From Pedobacter antarcticus (GTDB lineage: Bacteria; Bacteroidota; Bacteroidia; Sphingobacteriales; Sphingobacteriaceae): DNA of 64,000 nt. The translations under genes were made by a program, and so were the position numbers. Where the stretch lies: NCBI RefSeq assembly GCF_900112985.1, contig NZ_FONS01000001.1, positions 989,730 to 1,053,729 on the forward strand, read 5' to 3'. The notes beneath the pieces are model-generated. The model worked only from the letters and a program-made list of their open reading frames with translations, had not been told where the DNA came from and did no database searches. The stretch's first letter is position 1. Every line of letters begins with the position of its first letter. This document shows positions 44,733 through 53,163 of the stretch, in pieces.

Positions 44733-45727
44733 ATCATGCCGCTTCCAATTCGGCTTTTGAGCCTGTTTTTTCTTCGAAAAAGATAAACCATACCTATTGA
44801 TACAGCAACGGTAATACCTATTCCTATTGACCAAACTAATCGTGTCAACAGATATCTATGATAGGAAACGTAATTACTCAATATATAATTGGTTAATGGT
44901 TTTAGCCTTTTATTAGGCTCTACAGGATGCGTACCACTGTCAGTGAAAAATTCATGTTTACCTCGTATTTTCGAATACCAAACTTTCCCAAGCGAATACT
45001 TTGTAAGGGTATCTGTCGCATTTATCCGTCTTAAACCATATAACATTTCGAGATTCAAAGGCATTACATCCGCATGTTTAATGCTTTTGTCACATTTAAT
45101 AGGCTCGTAATGTTCGCCTGTCCAATACATACATTTCTCATCTGATAACGGTTCTCTGACCGAACCCACCCTACTCTCTCCCGATAAAAAGAACCCAGTA
45201 CCTGCAACCGCAAATAACGTGATACAAAAGATCATCGTTCTTTTAATTGAACTTGACCAGCCACTTTGCTGATCCGGCACCTGCGGTTCGTTAGCACGAG
45301 GATCCTCTGTGCCCTCACTTTTACCCTCTGGCTCACCTTCGGTTATCCCGGGTGGCACACCTGTACCTTTACTATCGTCTTTACACCTCCAATTCCGATA
45401 AGGCTCGAAGTCTATCAGCCATGCTAAAAGCTTTACAGATTCTTCATCTCTGATATTTGTTCCTTTTTGCAAAAAATTGACTAAAGGCCTGAATTTATCT
45501 AATTCAAATCTTTCAATACTCTTTATATGATCATTAAACTTGCTTAAAGGATCAAAAAAGGCCTTCAGCATCTCATCATCACTTTTGGTGTATTTGTCTC
45601 TGAAAATCTTAAGACACTCTTTTTTTAATTTCAAGCGAGCTGGACTTTCCAAATTATTGGAAAGTTGTTTTTGCGACTTTTTTAAAAAGTAAGATTCTAG
45701 CAACTCTTTCTTATATTCTTCGAACAT
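44729..45727 (-). CDS. Unrecognised two-TM membrane protein
   Basis: The 332-residue protein is not assigned to a named family. A charged, helical cytoplasmic N-terminal region (to about 130) is followed by a Gly/Pro/Glu-rich low-complexity linker (about 118-155), TM1 (about 163-184), an external domain (about 190-300) with MYWTGEHYEPIKCD, ALGKVWY-like SLGKVWYSKIRGKHEFFT and HPVEPNKRLKPLTNYIL, then TM2 (about 300-320) and a basic tail. I believe similar 'CMYW-G' proteins recur in Bacteroidota accessory DNA. The ATG at 45727 is used because the upstream start at 45748 is TTG. A perfect inverted repeat precedes it. Confidence 0.8.
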   Translation of the reverse strand: MFEEYKKELLESYFLKKSQKQLSNNLESPARLKLKKECLKIFRDKYTKSDDEMLKAFFDPLSKFNDHIKSIERFELDKFRPLVNFLQKGTNIRDEESVKLLAWLIDFEPYRNWRCKDDSKGTGVPPGITEGEPEGKSEGTEDPRANEPQVPDQQSGWSSSIKRTMIFCITLFAVAGTGFFLSGESRVGSVREPLSDEKCMYWTGEHYEPIKCDKSIKHADVMPLNLEMLYGLRRINATDTLTKYSLGKVWYSKIRGKHEFFTDSGTHPVEPNKRLKPLTNYILSNYVSYHRYLLTRLVWSIGIGITVAVSIGMVYLFRRKNRLKSRIGSGMI

Positions 45728-45768
45728 CAATTGAAAATTGAGACACAAAAATAAGGATCAGTTAAGAC

Positions 45769-45796
45769 TTTTCTTTACGGTAAACCGTAAAGAAAA
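45769..45796. promoter_or_regulatory. Perfect 13-bp inverted repeat upstream of the two-TM gene
   Basis: TTTTCTTTACGGT (45769-45781), AA, ACCGTAAAGAAAA (45784-45796). The two-base spacer favours a protein-binding site over an RNA hairpin. It lies 42 bases upstream of the minus-strand ATG. Confidence 0.6.
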
Positions 45797-45996
45797 TATA
45801 ACATAACACAATAAATACAATTGACAAACAGCGTGTTATCTATTTCTAAAGTTTCGTAGTATATGGGCAGAAGAGTTGAAAAGCATTGGTAATGCGACTC
45901 CCCTATTTACCAGTGATAGTCACCGAGATTAAATTGATTTAAAACAGTAAAGTGCGGTTTATGTTAATATACTGGACGAACAATCAATTACATAAA

Positions 45997-46470
45997 ATGA
46001 ATGATCAGCAACAACTCTTAGTCTCAGAACTTGAAAAACTACTAAACGAAGGTACAGCTCATGTCGGGCTGAGCGATGCAATCGCTGGTCTTCCTAAAAA
46101 CCTACGCGGTGTTCAGCCGCATAATTTACCATATAGCATATGGCAATTGGTTGAGCACATCAGAATTGCACAGTGGGATATGCTGCAATTCTCCAAAAAT
46201 GTGAAGCACCAGTCACCCGATTGGCCTGAGGGGTTCTGGCCAAAAGAGGCTGAACCCGCTGATGAAGAAAGCTGGAACAATTCAGTCACACAAATCAAAA
46301 ATGATCTGCAAGAGTTTACAAACCTGGTTAAGAGCGAAGATCTATATCAGCAAATTCCAGGTGGTGACGGACAAACCATATTCCGCGAAGCCCTTCAGAT
46401 AGCAGATCACAATGCTTACCATGTCGCTGAAATTATTATTTTAAGACGCTTAATGAATGCCTGGAAGTAA
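45997..46470 (+). CDS. DinB-family metal-dependent protein
   Basis: The 157-residue protein has a DinB/YfiT-like four-helix bundle. The likely metal-binding His residues are in LVEHIRIAQWD (about 50-60) and in ADHNAYHVAEIIILRR (about 138-153). Members include thiol transferases and unknown enzymes. The ATG at 45997 is used rather than GTG 45952, since MNDQQQLLVSELEKLL matches usual starts. Confidence 0.88.
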   Translation: MNDQQQLLVSELEKLLNEGTAHVGLSDAIAGLPKNLRGVQPHNLPYSIWQLVEHIRIAQWDMLQFSKNVKHQSPDWPEGFWPKEAEPADEESWNNSVTQIKNDLQEFTNLVKSEDLYQQIPGGDGQTIFREALQIADHNAYHVAEIIILRRLMNAWK

Positions 46471-46495
46471 TTGCTCAAAAAGAATTAAATACTTG

Positions 46496-47398
46496 TTAAA
46501 CTAATTTTTGAAGGTTCTTTTTGAAAAATTGAATACTTTGTGTGATGCTATCCATAGCGTCACCTGTGCTGAAATTGCCACCCTGTTCCAAATAATAATA
46601 TTTCATTCCCGACAATTTCACATGCTTCAGAATCGGTTTATAATCAATAGTTCCATTGCCTAATTCGGTATAATCCTGAGTCACGCGATCCATATCTTTT
46701 ATATGCCACATTTCAAATCTTCCCGGTTGTTTCTCAAAATAGTAAGCAGGATCATGTTTTGAAGCCCTCACTGCCCAATATAAATCAATTTGAAGTTTTA
46801 CTAAATCAGGGTCTGTCTCTTCCATAATAATATCATAACCAGACCTCCCTCCCAGATCTGCAAAGTCGAAATCATGATTGTGATAAGCCAGTTTTAATCC
46901 CGCCTTACTAACGTGTTCGCCAATTAAATTCAATTTCCTGGCTAAAGAAAGAAATTTGTCTAAAGTTCTGTCCTCTGGAGCCAGCCAAGGCCATGTGATA
47001 TAATTTTGTCCGATTGAAGATGCGCCAGCTATACAGCTATCCACATAATTGAGCATCTCATTTTCAGGACTATTCATATATTTATGTAAGTCGTAATGCC
47101 CGCTGGAGGTAGTTAAACCTAAATCGCCCAACAAACGCCTAAAATCAGCGGTAGGCATGTCATAGTAAAAGCGCCCGTTTTCGCCCATTCCATAAGTTTC
47201 CAGGTCTTCATATCCCATTTTAGCAACACTCTTCAGCGTTAGTTCAGGGTCTTTCTTCATAGCGTCACGAATGGTAAAAAGCTGTAATCCAAGTTTAAAT
47301 TTGGACTTCGCTTCCATACTGAATCCAGACAGGGAGTTTGTAAGTAACGCGGCACTGGCTGCAACACTCGAATTTCTAATAAAATTTCTACGGTTCAT
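46496..47398 (-). CDS. Tat-exported sugar phosphate isomerase/epimerase-like TIM-barrel protein
   Basis: The 300-residue protein has a twin-arginine-type leader (MNRRNFIRNSSVAASAALL) and an AP-endonuclease-2/xylose-isomerase-like barrel (about 33-295). Metal-site motifs include YHNHDFDF (about 165-172), QIDLYW and WHIKDMDR. Secreted members of this family are common in Bacteroidota; substrates are sugars or inositols, not shown here. It begins 25 bases after the stop of an AraC gene and is probably the last gene of a three-gene operon. Confidence 0.9.
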   Translation of the reverse strand: MNRRNFIRNSSVAASAALLTNSLSGFSMEAKSKFKLGLQLFTIRDAMKKDPELTLKSVAKMGYEDLETYGMGENGRFYYDMPTADFRRLLGDLGLTTSSGHYDLHKYMNSPENEMLNYVDSCIAGASSIGQNYITWPWLAPEDRTLDKFLSLARKLNLIGEHVSKAGLKLAYHNHDFDFADLGGRSGYDIIMEETDPDLVKLQIDLYWAVRASKHDPAYYFEKQPGRFEMWHIKDMDRVTQDYTELGNGTIDYKPILKHVKLSGMKYYYLEQGGNFSTGDAMDSITQSIQFFKKNLQKLV

Positions 47399-47423
47399 AT
47401 TTGGGTTTTAACTAAAATAAGCA

Positions 47424-48443
47424 CTATTCCCGACTCCTAAAAGCAGTGGAAGGAAACTCATTGAACATATTTTTATACAGCTTTGAGAAATATCCTGGTT
47501 TTCCAAAGCCGACTTCATAAGCAACTTCACTGATATTCCCAAAATCGCCGCTTCCCAGGAGTACTTGCGCCAACAACATTTTCTCTCTCAGAAAGAACTG
47601 TTTAGGACTGAACTTAAAAAGTTTTTTAAATATATCGCTGTACTTAGATACCGACATTCCCGCCATTTCTGCCAACAGATCAACTCCAGGAAAGTTCTCC
47701 TGCAACTGTTCCATAAGATACGCCTGAGTTTTCATAACCTGTGCAGCATCAACCTCGGTTATTTGTCTGACAATGACCGGCCCTGTTTCATTCATTTGCT
47801 CAATGAGGTGTCCAAAAACTTTAAATGTAACTCCTTTAAGCATCAGTTCGAATGACGGGCTGTCATAGCTGGTATCTTTGAGTTGGTTTAAAGCAAGCCA
47901 GGTCGAACTTTTAATGTGACTATAGAAAAACATAGTATTCTTTCGACCGTCAAATGTCCGATCTACCATTAGCGCTGACATATTTTCCTGAAAATATGTC
48001 TTCAGCAAAGATTTGGATACCAGTAAACGAAACGAATACATTCTTTCCCCTACAGCAGGGATATAAGTGCTTCTTAAAGCTGCATCTACAATTCCTAAAC
48101 CGAGCTTGGACTGGTAGCCAACCTGATGTCTTGTGCCATTTACCTGATGCAGACTGATATTGTCACTCAGATCAAAATAAACAATACAAAATTCTCCTTT
48201 ACTGGCAAGTTTTGTAAACTCTATGCTGGTATGAAATGTGAAATCAACGATAAGTACCATTAAACCTGGCATAACTTCCATAAAATAAGAGCATCCCTCT
48301 GCCATATCATCTGGTAGACGCATTTGCCTGGAATTTATAATCCGCGCACCGAGCTGGTCTACAAAATCAGCTCTCCATTCCGAATCCATTGACATTTGAT
48401 GCGAAATTTTTAATACTCGCCGCTCCTCTGCTGATCCCATCAT
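47424..48443 (-). CDS. AraC-family regulator, paralogue 2
   Basis: The 339-residue protein has a C-terminal AraC DNA-binding domain (about 240-338: GVDLLAEMAGMSVSKYSDIFKKLFKFSPKQFFLREKMLLAQVLL, VAYEVGFGKPGYFSKLYKNMF). The N-terminal 220 residues are of a type I do not assign to a named sensor domain. It resembles the product of 48440-49420 over its whole length, so the two arose by tandem duplication; they overlap by 4 bp. Confidence 0.88.
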   Translation of the reverse strand: MMGSAEERRVLKISHQMSMDSEWRADFVDQLGARIINSRQMRLPDDMAEGCSYFMEVMPGLMVLIVDFTFHTSIEFTKLASKGEFCIVYFDLSDNISLHQVNGTRHQVGYQSKLGLGIVDAALRSTYIPAVGERMYSFRLLVSKSLLKTYFQENMSALMVDRTFDGRKNTMFFYSHIKSSTWLALNQLKDTSYDSPSFELMLKGVTFKVFGHLIEQMNETGPVIVRQITEVDAAQVMKTQAYLMEQLQENFPGVDLLAEMAGMSVSKYSDIFKKLFKFSPKQFFLREKMLLAQVLLGSGDFGNISEVAYEVGFGKPGYFSKLYKNMFNEFPSTAFRSRE

Positions 48444-49420
48444 AAAGAATTTACATACACTTTTGGCAACATGCCGAATTGATTTTTAAATAACTCTGTG
48501 AAATGAGAGGCAGTAGTGAAACTCAATTTAAAAGCAATCTCAGCAACGGTATATTGCTTGCAAGCCAACAGCTCCTTTCCGAGTTCCAGTTTATTTTGCA
48601 TAAAAAAAGCGTGCGGTGTAAAGCCGGTTATTTTTTTATAAAGTGTCTTATATTTTGTCTCTGACATTAAAGCATCCGCAGCGAGTTCTGAAATACCAGG
48701 AAACGCATCATTCAGATGTTTGACAAGTGTGGCTTGAGAGGCCAAAATTCTAAAGACATCCCCACTCTCTATTTTACCGATTATAATCTCTCTCGACAAT
48801 AAAAAACTCAGGTAATCACTGAGAAGATAATATACTGTGCTGCTGAGAAACAAATCATAAGTTACACCTCCTGGTGTGAGTTGTCTGAATTCATTGATGA
48901 TATGCCAGCTATTGCTGCTCATTTGATCATAATGAATTATTGTATTTTGTTGTCCATCAAAAATACGGCTACGCACATCTTCCAGAATCCCCGCCCGCTC
49001 CAGATAAACGCTGAGCATCTTTTTCTTTATAAAAATAGAGATGTTATATGATTTACTACCAGCTTTTATAAGATAGTCAAGATCAAGTTGGGAGTCAACT
49101 ATAGCCAGATTGTAATCCCATCTGCCTACCGAACGGCTGATATCGTCTATAATATGGACGGACTCACCCTCGGTCAGATTAAAAAAAATACCGGCAAAAT
49201 CGTTTTCTGTATTTCTGAGTTTGAACAGTACATCCTGATGGTAGGTCGCATCTGCCAGTAAAACTGTGATATCTTCATTAATGGATAGTGTATAACGCGT
49301 TCCGGTATGAATTTCCGGCACCAATGTAAAGTTCCCATCAACTGTACCACCCATTGCCCCTGCCATCTCTGTTATCCAAGCAGTTTCAACACCAAAACGA
49401 TGGGTGACAGTTTTTATCAT
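48440..49420 (-). CDS. AraC-family regulator, paralogue 1
   Basis: The 326-residue protein ends in an AraC domain (about 228-325: ISELAADALMSETKYKTLYKKITGFTPHAFFMQNKLELGKELL, AEIAFKLSFTTASHFTELFKNQFGMLPKVY). Its N-terminal 220 residues parallel those of the next gene (V-x-L-L/I-V/A-D-x-T/A-x-H near residue 55; later RSRIFDGQQNTIIHYDQMSSNSWHIINEF against RTFDGRKNTMFFYSHIKSSTWLALNQL). It is first in the operon and divergent from the DHp-only gene at 49535. Confidence 0.88.
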   Translation of the reverse strand: MIKTVTHRFGVETAWITEMAGAMGGTVDGNFTLVPEIHTGTRYTLSINEDITVLLADATYHQDVLFKLRNTENDFAGIFFNLTEGESVHIIDDISRSVGRWDYNLAIVDSQLDLDYLIKAGSKSYNISIFIKKKMLSVYLERAGILEDVRSRIFDGQQNTIIHYDQMSSNSWHIINEFRQLTPGGVTYDLFLSSTVYYLLSDYLSFLLSREIIIGKIESGDVFRILASQATLVKHLNDAFPGISELAADALMSETKYKTLYKKITGFTPHAFFMQNKLELGKELLACKQYTVAEIAFKLSFTTASHFTELFKNQFGMLPKVYVNSL

Positions 49421-49478
49421 TAGTCTTTATCTGTTATTTAAAAATAAGATTTGATCCTCAGCACATTTAGAGCGAAAG

Positions 49479-49486
49479 TACCTTTG
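49479..49486 (+). promoter_or_regulatory. -7 promoter element for the DHp-only gene
   Basis: TACCTTTG fits TAnnTTTG, 48 bases before the ATG at 49535. A TTTG at 49450-49453 could be the -33 element but is about 25 bases away. Confidence 0.5.
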
Positions 49487-49534
49487 TAAGGTAAGATAAA
49501 CAACAAATACTTATTCTTTACCTAAAAAAATAAA

Positions 49535-50035
49535 ATGAAAAATAAGAACAGAATTGTTATCAGCTATCTTTTACTAAGCTGTGTATGGATTATAAGCAGT
49601 GACCAGCTGATTTATATATTTACACCCAACCTTACTCCGGACGGGAGAACAATAATTCACACGATGAAGGGATTTATCTTTATTCTGTCAAACGCTCTGT
49701 TTTTGAATTATGTGCTTGGTATTTACAACAAACGAAAAAAGAAAAGTCATTTGTCGCTTATAAGCTGTCTGGAAGATAATAAAGAAAAGCAGAGTAGAAT
49801 AAGTAAGCAAGATAACCTGTTACGAGAAATGGCCTGGGTAAACGTACATGCTATTCGCAAACCTGTCGCTTCGATACTAAGTTTATCAGAGCTGACTAAT
49901 ACGACATCCGATCCAATAGAAAAGGGCGAATACTATCTGATGATCTCTGATTGTATCAAGGAACTGGACATCGTAGTTTGCCAGACAGCAAAAAAATTAA
50001 ATCAATTTACCCAGTCGGAACGCAATGGCAAATAA
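49535..50035 (+). CDS. Membrane protein with a lone histidine-kinase DHp-like helix pair
   Basis: The 166-residue protein has two membrane helices (about 7-29 and 46-64), a short basic linker, then a segment that reads like the dimerisation domain of Bacteroidota PAS kinases: LREMAWVNVHAIRKPVASILSLSEL with candidate phosphoacceptor His105, and a second helix ending ELDIVVCQTAKKLNQ. There is no HATPase domain, and the next gene does not supply one. It could be a phosphotransfer protein like Spo0B, or a decayed kinase. It overlaps the next gene by 11 bp. Confidence 0.75.
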   Translation: MKNKNRIVISYLLLSCVWIISSDQLIYIFTPNLTPDGRTIIHTMKGFIFILSNALFLNYVLGIYNKRKKKSHLSLISCLEDNKEKQSRISKQDNLLREMAWVNVHAIRKPVASILSLSELTNTTSDPIEKGEYYLMISDCIKELDIVVCQTAKKLNQFTQSERNGK

Positions 50036-50303
50036 TAAGCTTCTACCAGGACATGTAGAAATGTGTAAGCTTATCGACACGACATTATTAATAATCTGTA
50101 TAGAATCCGGAGCAGATATAACTTATACCGGAACTATAGGTCTTAGTGATCATGAGGTTCCCGAAAAATATAACTTTCACTGCAGAAGCACCAATGATTC
50201 TGAGAAAACTATCCGGGACGTAATGAAAAAACACCCACGCCTCCAAAGGGGCGAAGATTTCGGTTTAGCAAAAGACAGGGCCTATTTATATATTTCAGCG
50301 TAG
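50025..50303 (+). CDS. Small unrecognised protein coupled to the DHp gene
   Basis: The 92-residue protein has no family I recognise. It begins within the end of the upstream gene (ATG in CGCAATGGCAAATAA), which supports coupling. It is soluble and mixed alpha/beta by appearance, with two Cys in the first half, and ends LQRGEDFGLAKDRAYLYISA. It is not an ATPase domain. Confidence 0.55.
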   Translation: MANNKLLPGHVEMCKLIDTTLLIICIESGADITYTGTIGLSDHEVPEKYNFHCRSTNDSEKTIRDVMKKHPRLQRGEDFGLAKDRAYLYISA

Positions 50304-50826
50304 CTTTTCTATACTATCCCTGCCGGTGGTATTCCGTTTACCATTGGAATGGAAATACCCTGCGACCCGTTTTGTCCAGTTAACCTGTTGTTTCGAAACA
50401 TAACAATAGTCAACAATAAAAAAAACACACCTGACAACAGATCACAGGGTAACCCCCACCCAGAATATGATTAGCAGGCTTCCCCTAACCCTTCTCTAAA
50501 TACACCTAATGGCAGGTCTAAAGAAATAACAATGCAAAACCTATAATAGTAAAAATGGTCCCTGCAATTTTATACTTTTTGCTCAAACCTAAATTTACTC
50601 TTTTAAAATGGCGCATCCCGAGAAAATTAGTATTGAACATGATCTATCTTAAATAAGATGATAATTGCTTATTATCCGAATCTGAATTCTTATTTGTTTT
50701 TCCTTATACTTGTATTATTAGAATCTCTTTATAAAATACTGACTCCAAACAAAGGTCATGACCTTTGAATTTGCCCGGACTAATTGTACGGGCATAAATT
50801 CTTTATGTCAAATTTTATAAGATAAT
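50304..50826. other. 523-bp gap before the NmrA-like gene
   Basis: No convincing gene. CAAAGGTCATGACCTTTG (50750-50767) is a perfect 18-bp palindrome, 59 bases before the next ATG. TGCCCG/CGGGCA (50772-50777, 50789-50794) could form a small hairpin after it. TATACTTG (50705-50712) is one mismatch from the -7 consensus. Confidence 0.5.
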
Positions 50827-51468
50827 ATGAAAACTAATATACAGACTATAGCTGTCCTTGGCGGCGGCGGAAGAACAGGTCAATATCTCATTCAGCAACT
50901 CCTTAACAAGGGACTTAAGCTTAGAGTTTTATTAAGGAACCCAGAAAATTTTCAATTCGAGAACCCTTTGATTGAAATCATTAAAGGTGATGCAGCCGAT
51001 CTACATACCATTCGAAATTTATTAACAGACTGCAATGCCGTTATCAGTACAATCGGGCAGCGTCCGGGCGAACAATTAATAGCCAGGCAGGCTACGGAAA
51101 ACATTTTGAAAGTTATGTCTGCCGACGAAATCAAACGCTATATCCTGGTTGCGGGGATCAATATAGACACCCCTTCAGACCAAAAAGGACAAAGTACGCT
51201 AATCGCAACAAACTGGATGAAAGAGAATTATCCGGAAATTCAGACAGACAGACAAAATGCTTACACGCTGCTCACCCAAAGCCAGGCAGACTGGACCATG
51301 GTCAGGGTACCAATGATTGAATTTAGTGCGCAAAAAACTGAAATTGCGGTAGACCTGGCAGATTGTCCCGGTCAGCAAATTACGGCAGGCAATATCGCAT
51401 CATTTCTGATCGCGCAGTTGTCAGACACGCGATTCTATCATAAATCACCTTTTATTTCTAATATTTAA
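50827..51468 (+). CDS. NAD(P)H-binding NmrA/BVR-B-like atypical SDR
   Basis: The 213-residue protein begins with the dinucleotide-binding motif VLGGGGRTGQYL (about 10-21), then VLLRNPENF and VISTIGQRPG. It lacks a classical SDR YxxxK dyad, as in biliverdin-reductase-B-like or NmrA-like proteins that act as reductases or redox sensors. It converges on the marR gene of the efflux operon across a terminator. A perfect palindrome precedes it. Confidence 0.88.
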   Translation: MKTNIQTIAVLGGGGRTGQYLIQQLLNKGLKLRVLLRNPENFQFENPLIEIIKGDAADLHTIRNLLTDCNAVISTIGQRPGEQLIARQATENILKVMSADEIKRYILVAGINIDTPSDQKGQSTLIATNWMKENYPEIQTDRQNAYTLLTQSQADWTMVRVPMIEFSAQKTEIAVDLADCPGQQITAGNIASFLIAQLSDTRFYHKSPFISNI

Positions 51469-51471
51469 CTA

Positions 51472-51500
51472 TAATCCTGAGCCTTTCAGGCTCAGGATTA
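51472..51500. terminator. Bidirectional hairpin terminator
   Basis: TAATCCTGAGCCT (51472-51484), loop TTC, AGGCTCAGGATTA (51488-51500); a perfect 13-bp stem filling the gap between two convergent genes. Confidence 0.8.
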
Positions 51501-51501
51501 C

Positions 51502-51972
51502 CTAATTACCTTCGGCAGCCGAATCAATTTCCTTCTGCTCGTGCAAATCAATCAATTTCAGCAGGGTATCAATGGTTGTTTCGAAGTTCTTAACTCCGAC
51601 AACTTTTTTATACTCGTCGTGTAACTGGTAAGTTTCCTCCTTCAGCAAACCGAATAAGGACTTCCCCTGGTCAGTAAGATAAATCATAATTGACCTCGCA
51701 TCTGTCTCACTTTTAACAGTATAAGTAAGTCCAAGACTTTCGAGCTCTTTAATAATTTTACTTACACCCTGCTTGGTAACCTTAATCAGCTGGACCAAAT
51801 CATGGTTGGAAATCCCATTTTCACCAATATTCATGAAATACGGTAAATGCGTTACATTGAAGTCAGATGAACTGACTTTCGATAAATTATTAGACACCCA
51901 TTTATCGGTTAGTCTTTTAAGAATATACATTATTCTGAAAATTACCCGCGCATTGGCATCCTGTTTTTCCAT
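51502..51972 (-). CDS. MarR-family repressor of the efflux operon
   Basis: The 156-residue protein has the MarR winged helix (about 40-115: ISNHDLVQLIKVTKQGVSKIIKELESLGLTYTVKSETDARSIMIYLTDQG). It is divergent from the EmrA/EmrB/TolC operon, and a 17-bp-arm palindrome covers the efflux promoter between them, so it almost certainly represses that operon, with release by a toxic small molecule. Confidence 0.92.
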   Translation of the reverse strand: MEKQDANARVIFRIMYILKRLTDKWVSNNLSKVSSSDFNVTHLPYFMNIGENGISNHDLVQLIKVTKQGVSKIIKELESLGLTYTVKSETDARSIMIYLTDQGKSLFGLLKEETYQLHDEYKKVVGVKNFETTIDTLLKLIDLHEQKEIDSAAEGN

Positions 51973-52048
51973 GCTGTAAAAATAGGACTTTTTTAAGTAT
52001 ACCTCATTGTCATATAATTGTATTTTTCTAATCGACCTTGATATATTT

Positions 52049-52091
52049 AGTAAACTTAGTTGACTTTAATAGTCAACTAAGTTTACTTTTG
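52049..52091. promoter_or_regulatory. MarR operator overlapping the efflux promoter
   Basis: AGTAAACTTAGTTGACT (52049-52065), spacer TTAAT, and its exact complement (52071-52087). The plus-strand promoter lies inside it: TTGAC-type -33 at 52060-52064 and TACTTTTG -7 at 52084-52091, 20 bases apart. Binding would block RNA polymerase directly. Confidence 0.82.
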
Positions 52092-52108
52092 CTGCTATAA
52101 TTAATCTC

Positions 52109-53158
52109 ATGGAAACAGTAGAAAAAAAACAATCGTCAGCTAAAAAGACGTTAAAAATAGGTTTGGCAGGGTTGGTCTCCATTGTCGTCTGTTATTTTGT
52201 ATTCAACAAAGTAAATCATGCTTTAAATCACGAAAACACAGATAATGCACAGATCGAAACAAATTCGGTTCCAGTCTTAAGCCGTATACCAGGGTACATC
52301 AGCAAGTTTTCATTATTGGATTATCAGGTTGTCAAAGAAGGTGATACAATAGCAATAATTGATGATCATGAATATACCCTGGCTGTTCAACAAGCTGAAG
52401 CCGACCTTTTAGGCGCAAAAGCAGACCTGAGCAGTGCCCAATCCCAGCTGCCAACCATCGGTTCTAATAAACAGGTAGCTTCGGCCGGAATCAGTGTCGA
52501 AGAAGTAGCAGTACAAAAGGCAAAAAGAGACGTTGCCCGTGATGAGGCTTTATTTAAAGAGGGTTCCATTACGCAGCGGCAATTTGAGAACAGCCAATCT
52601 GCCTACGAAACTGCACAAAAAATGCTGATTTCGAGCCGTAGCCGACTCACACAGGCGAGTACACAAACCGGTACAGCTGAAGCACAGATAGCAAAGGCTA
52701 AAGCTAATATTGCCGCTAAAGAGACTGCCCTGCAAAGCGCAAGACTTAACCTGTCTTATACCAGAATTATTGCGCCATCTACTGGAAAAGTTGGTAAAAC
52801 CAATTTAAGAAAGGGGCAGTACGTTCAAGGAGGACAGCAACTTTTCAGTTTGGTCAGCAATGAAAAATACTGGGTGGTGGCCAATTTTAAAGAAACTCAG
52901 ATCGAACATATGAAAGTGGGACAGCCCGTGAACATCAAAGTAGATGGTTATCCAAACCATACGATCTCCGGAAAAATATCTGGTTTTAGCGATGCTACCG
53001 GAGCAAAATTCTCACTCCTTCCCCCTGATAATTCGACCGGAAACTTTGTAAAAGTAACACAGCGGGTTCCTGTGATTATTGATATCGACGATCTAGCGTC
53101 ACTTCAGACTATTTTAAAAGCTGGTTTAAGCGTAGAAGCAGATGTTAAAATTCATTAA
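52109..53158 (+). CDS. EmrA/HlyD-type membrane fusion protein
   Basis: The 349-residue periplasmic adaptor has one N-terminal membrane helix (about 15-33), the biotinyl-lipoyl half-motifs (NAQIETNSVPVLSRIPGYI and IIAPSTGKVGKTNLRKGQYV), a coiled-coil hairpin between about 90 and 205, and the HlyD beta-barrel at the C-terminus. It links the inner-membrane pump and the TolC-type channel encoded by the next two genes. The gap to the next gene is 5 bases. Confidence 0.93.
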   Translation: METVEKKQSSAKKTLKIGLAGLVSIVVCYFVFNKVNHALNHENTDNAQIETNSVPVLSRIPGYISKFSLLDYQVVKEGDTIAIIDDHEYTLAVQQAEADLLGAKADLSSAQSQLPTIGSNKQVASAGISVEEVAVQKAKRDVARDEALFKEGSITQRQFENSQSAYETAQKMLISSRSRLTQASTQTGTAEAQIAKAKANIAAKETALQSARLNLSYTRIIAPSTGKVGKTNLRKGQYVQGGQQLFSLVSNEKYWVVANFKETQIEHMKVGQPVNIKVDGYPNHTISGKISGFSDATGAKFSLLPPDNSTGNFVKVTQRVPVIIDIDDLASLQTILKAGLSVEADVKIH

Positions 53159-53163
53159 TCAGG

